This document shows positions 1 through 7,905 of a stretch of 64,000 nucleotides of DNA, piece by piece. Position 1 is the first letter of the stretch; every line of letters begins with the position of its first letter. The stretch lies in assembly GCA_902775565.1 (NCBI GenBank), contig CACYMP010000010.1, positions 1 through 64,000 on the forward strand, in the 5' to 3' direction. The translations under genes and the position numbers were made by a program. The DNA is from Oscillospiraceae bacterium. GTDB lineage: Bacteria > Bacillota > Clostridia > Saccharofermentanales > Saccharofermentanaceae. Below the pieces are notes generated by a model, which had not been told where the DNA came from, did not search any database, and was given only the letters and a program-made list of their open reading frames with translations.

Positions 1-99
1 CGATGTCCTCGTTCTTGAGGTCGCCGTCGATGGTCTTGGGGCAGCCGATGACCTGGATGCCTGTGTTCTTTGCAGCCATGTATTCAGCGAGAGTAGCAG
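1..99. repeat. 99-bp direct repeat, copy 1 (window edge)
   Basis: These bases are identical to 779-877, and the two copies diverge at the very next base (100 against 878). The repeat is part of the phosphofructokinase coding sequence. It begins exactly at the window end and is exactly 99 bp long, which is what an assembler leaves when a contig ends in a branching k-mer. A real 778-bp tandem duplication is the alternative. Confidence 0.9.
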
Positions 100-857
100 T
101 AATCAGAGTCGAAGTTGGAAGGGAATGCGCAACGGCCTTCATAACCGAAGAAGTGGTGCTGAGCGCCGAACTTGCCCTTGTATGTGCCGGCTTCCTTTCT
201 CTTTGCGAGCTCGTTCTTAACCATCTCGGAGAAGAGCTTCTCGGACTCGATGAGGGATACCTGAACGTTGCCGTGAGGATCTCTCTCAAGGAAGAGCTGC
301 TGCTGGATGCCCTGGGGAAGGATATCGAAAACCTTGAAAGCGTCAGCGGAAAGGCCTGCCTTGATGAATTCATACTTTGCGTTCCAGTCAGGAAGAGCGT
401 TGAACTGAGCTGTCTTCTCGCCTGCTAACAGCTCGTTGATCTCAGCGATGAGAGCGGAGAACTCGGGAACGAACTCTACGATACCCTCAGGGATGATGGC
501 AACACCGAAGTTGTCGCCGTTAGCTGCTCTCTTCTCAACGGAATCAGCGATCTGGTTTGTGATGTCAGCGAGAGACATCTTCTTAGCTGCAACTTCCTCA
601 CCGATAAGGCAGATGTTAGGCTGTGTCTCAAGAGCGCACTCAAGAGCAACGTGGGAAGCAGAACGTCCCATGACCTTGATGAAGTGCCAGTACTTCTTTG
701 CCGAGTTAGCGTCACGCTCGATGTTGCCGATGAGCTCGGAATATGTCTTTGTAGCTGTATCGAAGCCGAAAGAAGCCTCGATGTCCTCGTTCTTGAGGTC
801 GCCGTCGATGGTCTTGGGGCAGCCGATGACCTGGATGCCTGTGTTCTTTGCAGCCAT
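84..857 (-). CDS. pfp: Pyrophosphate-dependent phosphofructokinase, middle and C-terminal fragment
   Basis: This is the second half of a long-type PPi-dependent 6-phosphofructokinase, which phosphorylates fructose-6-phosphate with PPi in glycolysis. It shows PKTIDGDL (catalytic aspartate loop), the MGRSAS substrate-binding motif and the FFGYEGRC region. In-frame sequence extends upstream of this ATG to 877, so the ATG is internal and not a genuine start. The true upstream part lies in 862-1392, out of frame. After FDSDYCY the frame jumps back into the 99-bp repeat and stops, so the natural C-terminus is missing. Both breaks converge on the same CTGCTACTC sequence, so this looks like an assembly artefact at a contig edge or a rearranged gene rather than an independent protein. 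Confidence 0.75.
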   Translation of the reverse strand: MAAKNTGIQVIGCPKTIDGDLKNEDIEASFGFDTATKTYSELIGNIERDANSAKKYWHFIKVMGRSASHVALECALETQPNICLIGEEVAAKKMSLADITNQIADSVEKRAANGDNFGVAIIPEGIVEFVPEFSALIAEINELLAGEKTAQFNALPDWNAKYEFIKAGLSADAFKVFDILPQGIQQQLFLERDPHGNVQVSLIESEKLFSEMVKNELAKRKEAGTYKGKFGAQHHFFGYEGRCAFPSNFDSDYCYSR

Positions 858-877
858 GTATTCAGCGAGAGTAGCAG
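779..877. repeat. 99-bp direct repeat, copy 2 (inside the phosphofructokinase gene)
   Basis: This is the second copy of bases 1-99. On the minus strand it encodes the stretch running from AATLAEYM to the PKTIDGDL substrate motif. Its 5' edge (878/877) is also where the phosphofructokinase reading frame is broken. Confidence 0.9.
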
Positions 878-1392
878 ATGATTACGATAGCGGTGAGACC
901 GTTCTCTTTTGCATATTCAGCAACAGTGTTGAACTGCTCTTCTGTCTCGAGCTTTGTTCTGCCGGAACCGATGATGTCGAAACCGCCTGTGTTCCTGTAT
1001 GCGTCGATGAACTTGTCGTCGAACTCAACATAGTCGTTCTTAAGAAGTCCGTCAGGTCCCTTCTTGAAGCCGAGGAGCTTATTCTCAGGATTTGTAGCCT
1101 TAAGAGCGTCATAAAGACCGGAGATGACGTTGTGTCCGCCCGGAGCCTGACCGCCTGAAAGGATAACACCTACAACCTGCTTCTTAGCAGCTGATGTGTT
1201 CGCGCCCTTAACGAATGTGATCTCGGGCTTACCGTATGTGTTAGGGAAAAGAGCCTTGATCTGGTCCTGATCTGCAACACTCTGTGTAGCAGCGCCTTCC
1301 TGTACGGAGATCTCGGAAATGCCGTTCCTGAGCATGCCGGGAAGCTTAGGCTGATACTCATATCTTGCCTTCTGAAGTGGTGAAATATCCAT
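862..1392 (-). CDS. pfp: Pyrophosphate-dependent phosphofructokinase, N-terminal fragment
   Basis: This is the N-terminal part of the same PPi-dependent phosphofructokinase. The ATG at 1392 follows a GGAGTG ribosome-binding site. The frame contains the nucleotide/PPi-loop motif [11 protein letters not shown] (about residues 77-87) and runs to TAIVII, where family members continue with the GGDDSN-type catalytic motif. That motif is absent: the sequence jumps from ATCAT to CTGCTACTC at 878/877, which corresponds to about 26 missing bases if the usual residues are assumed, and the frame then shifts and stops after CYSR. A working enzyme cannot come from this sequence as written. Downstream in the same orientation lies the rest of the gene (84-877). 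Confidence 0.8.
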   Translation of the reverse strand: MDISPLQKARYEYQPKLPGMLRNGISEISVQEGAATQSVADQDQIKALFPNTYGKPEITFVKGANTSAAKKQVVGVILSGGQAPGGHNVISGLYDALKATNPENKLLGFKKGPDGLLKNDYVEFDDKFIDAYRNTGGFDIIGSGRTKLETEEQFNTVAEYAKENGLTAIVIICYSR

Positions 1393-1508
1393 AATTACAC
1401 TCCTTTGATTAAAGATTTAAACAAACATTAGAATAATAGATAATTTGACCCGAAAAGTAAATGCTTTTCGGGCCAAACATTAGTCAATCTTCTTTGCGAA
1501 AAACAAGA

Positions 1509-2075
1509 TCACTCCTGCTTCGCCCACCACCAGCAGTAAGCCTGCGTTCTGGCAGCAAATCCGGTGCCTTTTAAGAGCTCTTTTACCTGCTCTTTGTCAT
1601 ACCAGGCAGCCTCGATCTCTTCTTCGTCAGAAGTACTGGGCGCAAAATCGCCCGAAGCGGTTCCGATCACGCAGCAGCTCTTCTCGTTCGTGATCCCCAC
1701 GGCTGAATAGCTGACAGGAAGCACTTCCTCGATCTTTTCGAGCGTAAGGCCCGTCTCTTCCCAGAGTTCTCTTTTTGCGGCCTGCTCAAGGCTCTCGCCG
1801 GGATCAATCAGTCCCGCCGGGAAATTAAAAGCAAAATCGCCTACGGCCATGCGGAATTCCCTGTTTAAGAGGATCTTCTTACCGTCAACAGATGTGATTA
1901 TGAGTATCACGGCATCACACTTATCGTTCCTGATACCGTTCTCAAGGCCGGTGATGTTGCCGTCACGGGACACCATCTCATAGACTTTCGGATTACCCTT
2001 CTCTGTCTCGTATTCGGCTTTGTAAAACGTGATGAACTTACCTGCAAAGGCCTTACTTATTCCCTTGAACTTCAT
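1509..2075 (-). CDS. NUDIX hydrolase (ADP-ribose pyrophosphatase-like)
   Basis: This 188-residue NUDIX family protein hydrolyses a nucleoside diphosphate linked to another moiety. The NUDIX box (GX5EX7REUXEEXGU) is complete: GLIDPGE, then KRELWEETGL, at about residues 93-115. The layout, with an N-terminal beta-rich part starting near residue 10 and the box in the middle, resembles ADP-ribose pyrophosphatases, but substrate cannot be read from the sequence. Its start overlaps the stop of the flavin reductase-like gene by 4 bases (ATGA), so the two are translationally coupled and probably belong to one operon with the acetyltransferase-methyltransferase fusion upstream. A second NUDIX gene lies at 37963-38523. 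Confidence 0.85.
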   Translation of the reverse strand: MKFKGISKAFAGKFITFYKAEYETEKGNPKVYEMVSRDGNITGLENGIRNDKCDAVILIITSVDGKKILLNREFRMAVGDFAFNFPAGLIDPGESLEQAAKRELWEETGLTLEKIEEVLPVSYSAVGITNEKSCCVIGTASGDFAPSTSDEEEIEAAWYDKEQVKELLKGTGFAARTQAYCWWWAKQE

Positions 2076-2683
2076 TTATTGCCCATCCTTTTCTTTAAAA
2101 CATCGGCAGATGCGACGGAATAACCGAAGAATCCGAGCTTCTCACCTAAGAGGAAATACTCGCCGTGGTTGTAAGCCACGAGTTTTGCGTTGTCGAGACA
2201 GAGCCTTCCCTTATCGTCCAAAAGATAGGAATCGGCCGTAACTGCAACGATCTCGCCTATGAACATGTCGTGAGAGCCAAGCTCTGTCACGCTCTTTACC
2301 TTGCAGGATATCGAGACAGGCGCTTCCTTGATGGCATAGGCATATTCAAGACCTTCCGCCTTGACTGGTGTAAGCCCGCATTTCGCGAACTTGTCCTCAT
2401 CGGCTCCCGATCTGACACCGCAGTAATCGCAGGGTTTGCACAGTGATTTCGAAACGAGGTTGATAACGAATTCGCCCGTCTCGGAGATCAGCTTATGCGA
2501 ATACCTGGATTTACGGATACTCACAGATACCATAGGCGGTTCGGAATTGACCGTGCCTGCCCAGGCAACTGTCATTATATTAGGTCTTGTTCCCGGATCT
2601 TTTCCCGCGGATGAGACCATTACGACCGGTACGGGATTAAGTATCGTAGAGATCCCTACCGGACTCTTGTCGTGTTTTGCCAT
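2072..2683 (-). CDS. Flavin reductase-like (FMN-binding split barrel) protein
   Basis: This 203-residue protein belongs to the flavin reductase/flavoredoxin family, which binds FMN in a split beta-barrel and uses NAD(P)H or acts as an electron carrier. Typical family features are the NIMTVAWAG segment near residues 35-43, the VSIRKSRYSH segment, and GEFVINL near residues 71-77. A CKPCDYCG cluster of three cysteines at about residues 83-90 is reminiscent of flavoredoxin-like members. A strong AAGGAGG site lies inside the last codons of the gene ahead of it, only 3 bases separate the two genes, and the downstream NUDIX gene overlaps it. The physiological electron partner is unknown. Confidence 0.85.
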   Translation of the reverse strand: MAKHDKSPVGISTILNPVPVVMVSSAGKDPGTRPNIMTVAWAGTVNSEPPMVSVSIRKSRYSHKLISETGEFVINLVSKSLCKPCDYCGVRSGADEDKFAKCGLTPVKAEGLEYAYAIKEAPVSISCKVKSVTELGSHDMFIGEIVAVTADSYLLDDKGRLCLDNAKLVAYNHGEYFLLGEKLGFFGYSVASADVLKKRMGNK

Positions 2684-2686
2684 ATG

Positions 2687-3769
2687 TTATGCCTCCTTAA
2701 AACCCAGCGGTGTTACGGCAGTAAAGCTCTCATGGAGCAAAAGATAGTCCTTGATGTCGATTCCCGCGGAATATCCTACAATGCTTCCGTCCTTACCGAT
2801 AACCCTGTGACACGGAACCACTACCGAGATCGGGTTGTCTCCGCACGCGGCTCCTACCGCTCTCGTTATCTTTCTCGCCTTGGCCTTATCACCGCCGGTC
2901 AATGTCATTGCTATATCCTCGTAACTTACGGTTGCCCCGTAAGGGATGCTGCAAAGCGCCTTCCAGACTTCTCTTTGGAACTCGGTGCCCTGAGTAAACT
3001 TAATATTCACGTCAAATCCCGCTCTGCTGCTGGAGAAATACTCCGCAAGCTGCATGCTCGCTCTGCCGACTTCCATTGGCAGATAACCATATTGTTCCTC
3101 GTCGATGGCATATCTGCCGTCATTGCGCGCTAAAGCTCCCGATTCATCCAGAAGACCCAGGCCACCAGCCACGTTCTCGGCAAATCTGTCATTCTCGATC
3201 TTCTGACCGTAATGGAAAAGCTTTATCCTGTCTATATAACTGTTGCCTCCGCAAACCATTGCCACGCCTCGCTCGAAAGGAACGAAACATACGTTATATT
3301 CGGGATATTCATATGAGAGCATCGAGAACAATCCTGAATCGATGAACCCGGTCTTTTTCCTGACCTCGTCCCTTAAGACAGCTTCCTGAACGAAGCCTGC
3401 GCCCTGGATTATCCTCTCAAGGCCTTCATTTTCGCTGTCGCAAATGACGGTGACCTTGTGATAGAACTGCTCCAAAAAGCAATACTTCAGGAGCCTGTCC
3501 ACTATCGCACTCTGAGTATCGGCATTTGCATCCTTGGTAAAAACAAATTCGAGATGTGCCCTGCACATTTTGCGGTCAGGCCTGAAAAGCTTGACCATCG
3601 CATATATCTCCTCATTCTTGAGAGCGATCAGAGCCTCGCCGGAACTGCCGCGCCCGAAAGATCTGATGTCATCTTCGATAAGCGACAGAGTGCCTTCCAT
3701 GAGACCGCGGGTCCTCAGCACCGCGCTGTCCCTGATATGGATACTGCGAAGCTCGATCTTGTTATCCAT
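2687..3769 (-). CDS. GNAT acetyltransferase-like / methylated-DNA-protein-cysteine methyltransferase fusion
   Basis: This is a 360-residue two-part protein. The C-terminal 110 residues are an O6-alkylguanine-DNA alkyltransferase: GTEFQREVWKAL, then IPYGATVSYEDIA, and the active-site PCHRV with Cys320, which accepts the alkyl group irreversibly. The N-terminal half (about 1-150) resembles a RimL-type GNAT acetyltransferase, ending in a NEGLERIIQGAGF-like segment typical of GNAT motif B. The ATG at 3769 was chosen over longer forms because GGAGG sits 6 bases ahead of it. It overlaps the end of the lipoprotein gene by 8 bases. The fusion suggests coupling of alkylation repair to an acyltransfer or sensing function, but the first domain may have lost catalysis. 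Confidence 0.8.
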   Translation of the reverse strand: MDNKIELRSIHIRDSAVLRTRGLMEGTLSLIEDDIRSFGRGSSGEALIALKNEEIYAMVKLFRPDRKMCRAHLEFVFTKDANADTQSAIVDRLLKYCFLEQFYHKVTVICDSENEGLERIIQGAGFVQEAVLRDEVRKKTGFIDSGLFSMLSYEYPEYNVCFVPFERGVAMVCGGNSYIDRIKLFHYGQKIENDRFAENVAGGLGLLDESGALARNDGRYAIDEEQYGYLPMEVGRASMQLAEYFSSSRAGFDVNIKFTQGTEFQREVWKALCSIPYGATVSYEDIAMTLTGGDKAKARKITRAVGAACGDNPISVVVPCHRVIGKDGSIVGYSAGIDIKDYLLLHESFTAVTPLGFKEA

Positions 3770-5129
3770 AGCACGCCTCCGCGTAGAATCTCTCATTTCC
3801 GCCCGTAAAGTACGATATCGTGTACTCGTTTGTCTTGCGGAAAAGCACGTTGTCAAAGCTTCCCGGGCAATACACGGCATTATCCATCGACTGCCGGAAA
3901 TCCGATACCATAGAACCGAAGGCTCCCTCATTGGCGGCCATATTCCAAACCTTTGCCGACCGCACCAGCGGGAGCAGGCCTTCCATGTTTTCCATCCTGT
4001 ATATCAGGAGCTGGGCATCTTCGTCGTAAGAGATGAAGGAAGCGAAATCGACCGCAAACTGCTGGTCTTCACACTTTTTGGATACGCAGAGCGAATAAGG
4101 TCTCAGGTACGGAACGACGGGATTTGCAGGGCTGCTGCAAGGCAGATGCAGAAAATAGAGCTTCGCGGGATAGTACTCTTCCCATGTCCTGCAGCTTGCC
4201 GAGGAATCGACCCAAAGTGCAGCGTTTCTGGAGAACACCGGATCTGCACCGTCCTTGCCGGTATTGATGGAAAGCTTGGAATCGTAGAGCTTCTTAACGT
4301 AGCCTGTGAGAGAACTGATAACGGGCTCAGCCTTCTCCTTATCGATCCTGTATTCCTCATTCAGCATGTAAGATACCGCGCGGTCATCCGAGAAGCACGA
4401 GCCGAGATAAGGAACGAGCTTATAAGCGGAAGCCATCGGAACGCACTTATATGAGGTGTTTGTCAGCTCCAGATACTTGGAAAGGTCTTCCGTCGTGTAT
4501 TTAGCCTGAAGCCTTCCGTCTTTGGGAATATAATCCCTGTTGCCGAAAATGACCGTGGCAGAGCAATAGTGAGGAATACCGTAAAGTTTCCCGCCTTCGA
4601 GCTGGTTTGACATCGAAGCAGCAAAGATCTTTGCCCCGTCTATGTTCTTGTTGCGTGAAGCGTAAACGCTCAATTCAGAGACAAGGCCTGCCTCTGAAGC
4701 CGACTGTGTATCGGAAACAAGGAAAAGATCCGGCTCTTCCCCGGTCTCCTTCCATCCGTTCAGATTCTCAAGGCTGGCACCGTCATTGGTAACGCCGATA
4801 TTCTGGATAACATAGTTTGTTGAAGCGGACATCAGAGTCGGAATATTCACATCGGAACCGGAAACAGAATTGTCCCAGATCCCGTTGTTCTTGTAATAGA
4901 ACATCGCCGAAAGGCATCTTACCGTATCATCGGAATACGGGAGCGCAACCTTGAGGTTCCTGATACCGTCAGTTCCCTTGTTTTTCGCAGTCGTCTCTGA
5001 TTCGGTCTGTTTGGTACTGCCCGGCACTTCATCAAGCTGCGGAAACACGTCAGATTCTCTCCGGCAAGATCCCAAGAGCAATGTAAGACACAAAGCCAAA
5101 GCCGCAGCGCAGGTTTTCTTCAAGTACAC
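3762..5129 (-). CDS. Lipoprotein resembling an ABC extracellular solute-binding protein
   Basis: This is an exported lipoprotein of about 455 residues. It has a lysine-bearing N-terminus, a hydrophobic stretch and the lipobox LLGSC (Cys near residue 22). The remainder resembles family-1 sugar-binding proteins: a segment around GGKLYGIPHY, where such proteins bind ligand, and a late YDEDAQLLIYRM helix region. No permease or ATPase lies next to it, so the partner transporter is elsewhere or absent. A TTG at 5135 is only 2 bases from GGGAGG, while the GTG at 5129 has normal 8-base spacing, so GTG is preferred. It overlaps the fusion gene downstream by 8 bases. Ligand unknown. Confidence 0.7.
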   Translation of the reverse strand: MYLKKTCAAALALCLTLLLGSCRRESDVFPQLDEVPGSTKQTESETTAKNKGTDGIRNLKVALPYSDDTVRCLSAMFYYKNNGIWDNSVSGSDVNIPTLMSASTNYVIQNIGVTNDGASLENLNGWKETGEEPDLFLVSDTQSASEAGLVSELSVYASRNKNIDGAKIFAASMSNQLEGGKLYGIPHYCSATVIFGNRDYIPKDGRLQAKYTTEDLSKYLELTNTSYKCVPMASAYKLVPYLGSCFSDDRAVSYMLNEEYRIDKEKAEPVISSLTGYVKKLYDSKLSINTGKDGADPVFSRNAALWVDSSASCRTWEEYYPAKLYFLHLPCSSPANPVVPYLRPYSLCVSKKCEDQQFAVDFASFISYDEDAQLLIYRMENMEGLLPLVRSAKVWNMAANEGAFGSMVSDFRQSMDNAVYCPGSFDNVLFRKTNEYTISYFTGGNERFYAEACYG

Positions 5130-5194
5130 TTGCAATACCTCCCGTTAAAATAATTATAACTCAAATAAATAAAAACAATAAAAAGTAGATTTGC

Positions 5195-5223
5195 TTGACA
5201 TAAATAGGTTAAACATATATATT
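5195..5223 (+). promoter_or_regulatory. Promoter of tRNA-Thr
   Basis: A perfect -35 (TTGACA, 5195-5200), a 17-base spacer and -10 TATATT (5218-5223) end 10 bases before the tRNA. Confidence 0.8.
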
Positions 5224-5233
5224 TCTTTAGTAT

Positions 5234-5308
5234 GCCAATGTGGCTCAGGGGTAGAGCAATTCACTCGTAATGAATAGGTCGTGGGTTCGATTCCCACCAT
5301 TGGCTCCA
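5234..5308 (+). tRNA. tRNA-Thr (anticodon CGT)
   Basis: This is a 75-base cloverleaf. The acceptor stem GCCAATG pairs with CATTGGC. The D-arm is GCTC-AGGGGTA-GAGC. The anticodon stem ATTCA/TGAAT holds loop CTCGTAA, so the anticodon is CGT, reading ACG threonine codons. The T-arm is GTGGGTTCGATTCCCAC. The CCA end is encoded (5306-5308). It has its own promoter and terminator. Confidence 0.95.
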
Positions 5309-5317
5309 AGAAAACCT

Positions 5318-5348
5318 GCCCCGGTAAATCTCTTTCCGGGGCGTTTTT
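5318..5348 (+). terminator. Rho-independent terminator after tRNA-Thr
   Basis: Stem GCCCCGG (5318-5324) pairs with CCGGGGC (5336-5342) and is followed by GTTTTT. The next coding start is only about 15 bases further on. Confidence 0.85.
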
Positions 5349-5363
5349 ATAACCGGGGTACTC

Positions 5364-7091
5364 TTGTTGAAGTCGTTTCTGAAAAGAACATTGACCTTCC
5401 TTCTCACGCTGTTTATAACAGTCGGTCTGTTTTCTGCGTTTTTTACTGAGACCGTCTCTGCGGACAGTCCCTATAAGATGTCCGGCACTTCGATCGCCAA
5501 GACCATCGGTTATTCCATCGGCGAATACGAATCCGGCATCCTTACCGTCGGTAAAAGAGAAAGCGGAAAAGGCCTTCAGGCGGTCAACTTCAGTCTTTCG
5601 ATGAACGACAGATCCGTCTCCGGTTCACTCGAATACCGTATCTACGTTAACAGGAAAGGCTGGCAGCCATGGACTTCCAACGGCATTATGACAGGCTTTC
5701 TGACCATGCCAAACCAGATAACCGGAATTCAGATGAGACTGACCGGCGATCTTGCCAACGAATACGGTATCTGGTATTCAGCCTGGACCGATCTGCATAA
5801 AGACAGACAGGGCTGGGTCTGCGACGGCGCTCTCGCGGGAAGCGCTTCCGAAGCCAGAAGGATCGAAGAGATCCGCGTCATGCTGGTCAAAAGAGACCAA
5901 AAATACGGCGCTACAGAGATTCATTTCAGAAGCTATATGCAGAAATACGGTTGGGGCGGTTCGTGGACTTATTCCAACCACTACACCGGCCGTCCCGGGA
6001 AAAACCTCCGCATGGAAGCCATCGAGCTCTCTCTTTCAAGCAACGAATACACCGGCGGCATTGCTTACAGAGTAATGGTCAGCGGTGCGACAGGATGGCA
6101 GAACTGGACCTATAACGGTGAGATGGCAGGTACCGCGAAGCAGTCCAGGAGAATGGAAGCGATCGAAATCAAGCTGACCGGTGACGTTGCTTTACACTAT
6201 GACATCTATTACAGAACTTATATCAACGGTCTAGGCTGGTTCAACTGGTCAAAGAACGGAGAAGCCGCAGGAGCCAGAGGCATCGGCAGGCGCATCGAAG
6301 CCATCCAGATCGCACTGGTCAGGAAAGGAAGCCCTGCCCCGGGCAAGCTCAACAAGGTCAAGACCAAGATCGGATATAAATTTGTTTCCGCAAGCACCAA
6401 TTCAGGTGTCAGCGACTGGAGGATAACCTCAAACGGCAAAAGCAACGGTTTTGCATCCAAGGTACTCCGCCGCGCGAAATACTACAACCGCACCGAATAC
6501 AAGGATATGAGATGCGATGCACTTGTCGCCCAGGTCCTTATAGAAGCGCTCGGAAATGATCTCGGCAAAGCCAACAAGAAGAACAAATATGCAAGACTCA
6601 ACGAATGGATCGGCCTAAGTGCTCTGGAATCCCTGCTGTCGAGCAATTTCGTTTACACTGATTCTCACGGCAGAACCGTAATATGCAGACCCGTTGCCCA
6701 GACCAAGCTCAAGCAGGTCGTCAAAAAGCACTGGAACAAAAAGATAAGCAAAATGCCCGAAGAAGAATTCAATGAATGGATCACAACTTACTGCAGACCT
6801 GGTGACATCGTCATCTTCTACAACAAGAATAAGAAGCCCATTCACTGCGCCATCTACTCCGGTGTTCAGCAGTGCTCGCTCATGGAATATGAATATTTCA
6901 GGGGTAAGAACAAGGGCAAAAAAGATACAGATATCAAACCGGGGCCATACATGTGGCATTCCGGAAGCTATACAGGCATAGCCAACAAATACGCATACTG
7001 GGTTGCCGATGTCGGCGACCGCGCATATTACATGAAGCGTTTCCGCGTGGACTCCGGCACCTCCCAGCCGGTTGCACCTAAACAGACCTGA
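5364..7091 (+). CDS. Secreted ChW-repeat protein with NlpC/P60-like C-terminal domain
   Basis: This 575-residue exported protein has a signal peptide at residues 1-33 (KSFLKR, hydrophobic core, then VSADS). Residues 45-325 contain about five clostridial hydrophobic W (ChW) repeats, recognised by GWQPW, TGWQNW and GWFNW words each followed by an RRIEAI-type segment. ChW modules are thought to bind the cell surface. The C-terminal part has an NlpC/P60-like arrangement: RCDALV with a candidate catalytic Cys near 383, and HCAIYSG with a His near 494, suggesting a peptidoglycan endopeptidase or amidase. The start is TTG with only a weak GGGG site. No promoter fits between the tRNA terminator and this start, so read-through may drive it. 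Confidence 0.8.
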   Translation: MLKSFLKRTLTFLLTLFITVGLFSAFFTETVSADSPYKMSGTSIAKTIGYSIGEYESGILTVGKRESGKGLQAVNFSLSMNDRSVSGSLEYRIYVNRKGWQPWTSNGIMTGFLTMPNQITGIQMRLTGDLANEYGIWYSAWTDLHKDRQGWVCDGALAGSASEARRIEEIRVMLVKRDQKYGATEIHFRSYMQKYGWGGSWTYSNHYTGRPGKNLRMEAIELSLSSNEYTGGIAYRVMVSGATGWQNWTYNGEMAGTAKQSRRMEAIEIKLTGDVALHYDIYYRTYINGLGWFNWSKNGEAAGARGIGRRIEAIQIALVRKGSPAPGKLNKVKTKIGYKFVSASTNSGVSDWRITSNGKSNGFASKVLRRAKYYNRTEYKDMRCDALVAQVLIEALGNDLGKANKKNKYARLNEWIGLSALESLLSSNFVYTDSHGRTVICRPVAQTKLKQVVKKHWNKKISKMPEEEFNEWITTYCRPGDIVIFYNKNKKPIHCAIYSGVQQCSLMEYEYFRGKNKGKKDTDIKPGPYMWHSGSYTGIANKYAYWVADVGDRAYYMKRFRVDSGTSQPVAPKQT

Positions 7092-7093
7092 TA

Positions 7094-7618
7094 TCAGCGT
7101 CTGAAGAATTTGGCCAGAGGCTCGATTATCTCACTTAACTCTTTGATCGATTTATTGAGGGTGGCAACATCAATGCTGCTCATACTGTCAACAGTCTTTT
7201 TTACTGATTCGGTGTTATCCACTACGACCTTATCGACGTTCTTTACCATCTCATCGATACCGTCCAGAGAACTCTCAACGGAAGCGATCGCCTTATCGGC
7301 ATTAGTAACGACATTCTGTATGCCGTCCAATGCTTTATAAGCATTGTTCAGTGTCGATATTACCGAGGGAACAACGATTAGTACGGCTATGCCTACGATA
7401 AGGCAGATAACAACAAGTGCCGATGCAGTGATAAGAGATCTTCTGCTGGTCTTCTTCTGTTCCTTGAGAAGTGCGATCATGAGGTCGCGGTCGCTCATTT
7501 CGGAAAAATCTTCCTTTGCGGATTTTGCATCCAAAGCGGCTCCAGTCTTGGCGGCAACAGTCTCTTCTGTCTTTTCTTCTCTTACTTCCAGAGCCTTTGT
7601 TCCTTCGTTCTCAGCCAT
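7094..7618 (-). CDS. Single-pass membrane protein with coiled-coil tail, unknown function
   Basis: This 174-residue protein is not recognised as a member of a named family. Residues 1-55 are charged and probably cytoplasmic. A single membrane span of about 26 residues follows (near 62-90, rich in Val, Ile and Leu). The remaining 80 residues form a heptad-like region with repeated Val-Asp-Lys words (NADKAI, VKNVDKVV), which should be a coiled coil outside the membrane. The shape resembles small methyl-accepting or DUF948-type proteins without a signalling domain. The start has a GGGGGA site. It is convergent with the ChW gene, with only 2 bases between the stops. Confidence 0.65.
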   Translation of the reverse strand: MAENEGTKALEVREEKTEETVAAKTGAALDAKSAKEDFSEMSDRDLMIALLKEQKKTSRRSLITASALVVICLIVGIAVLIVVPSVISTLNNAYKALDGIQNVVTNADKAIASVESSLDGIDEMVKNVDKVVVDNTESVKKTVDSMSSIDVATLNKSIKELSEIIEPLAKFFRR

Positions 7619-7713
7619 GTTTCAATCCCCCTGATAGTGTTTTGTTATCACAAAGATATATTAGTTTTACCATGACTGTAACAATAAGTGAAAGATACAA
7701 TTTCTATGTGGTG

Positions 7714-7824
7714 GTCTAAGTAACGGAGGATTACTTAGACTACAACTTAGAATTACAAGGCAAAAAACTGCGATGTCTAAGTTAACGTCTAAGTAAAGGG
7801 GCATTATTCAGACATTAACTTAGA
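7714..7824. repeat. Cluster of six TCTAAGT boxes in both orientations
   Basis: GTCTAAGTAA (7714-7723) forms a perfect 10-bp inverted repeat with TTACTTAGAC (7731-7740) around a 7-base loop. Further boxes are AACTTAG (7744-7750), GTCTAAGTTAA (7775-7785), GTCTAAGTAA (7787-7796) and TTAACTTAGA (7815-7824). They fill the otherwise empty gap between the gene at 7094-7618 and the end of the purine operon. They look like binding sites for one dimeric protein, but no regulator is known. Confidence 0.75.
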
Positions 7825-7843
7825 ACTCTCAGACTATCATAAG

Positions 7844-7877
7844 AAAAAGCTGTCTCTTTCATTGAGACAGCCTTTTG
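7844..7877 (-). terminator. Terminator of the purine operon
   Basis: On the minus strand GCTGTCTC (7871-7864) pairs with GAGACAGC (7856-7849), followed by TTTTTC. A T-run on the other side would also allow use in the plus direction. It follows the purH-type stop at 7906. Confidence 0.8.
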
Positions 7878-7905
7878 ACATAAATATTTAAACAGTTCTT
7901 TTGAA

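Noticed and set aside
436..1158. Plus-strand open frame over the phosphofructokinase
   Set aside because: It is an antisense shadow; the minus strand encodes recognisable phosphofructokinase motifs.
3534..4454. Long open frame on the plus strand across the lipoprotein and fusion genes
   Set aside because: It is an antisense shadow of two well-supported minus-strand genes, with no ribosome-binding site and no recognisable domains.
5234..5308. tRNA-Thr considered as an integration site of a mobile element
   Set aside because: No integrase and no direct repeat of the tRNA 3' end is visible in the following region, which holds a wall protein gene.
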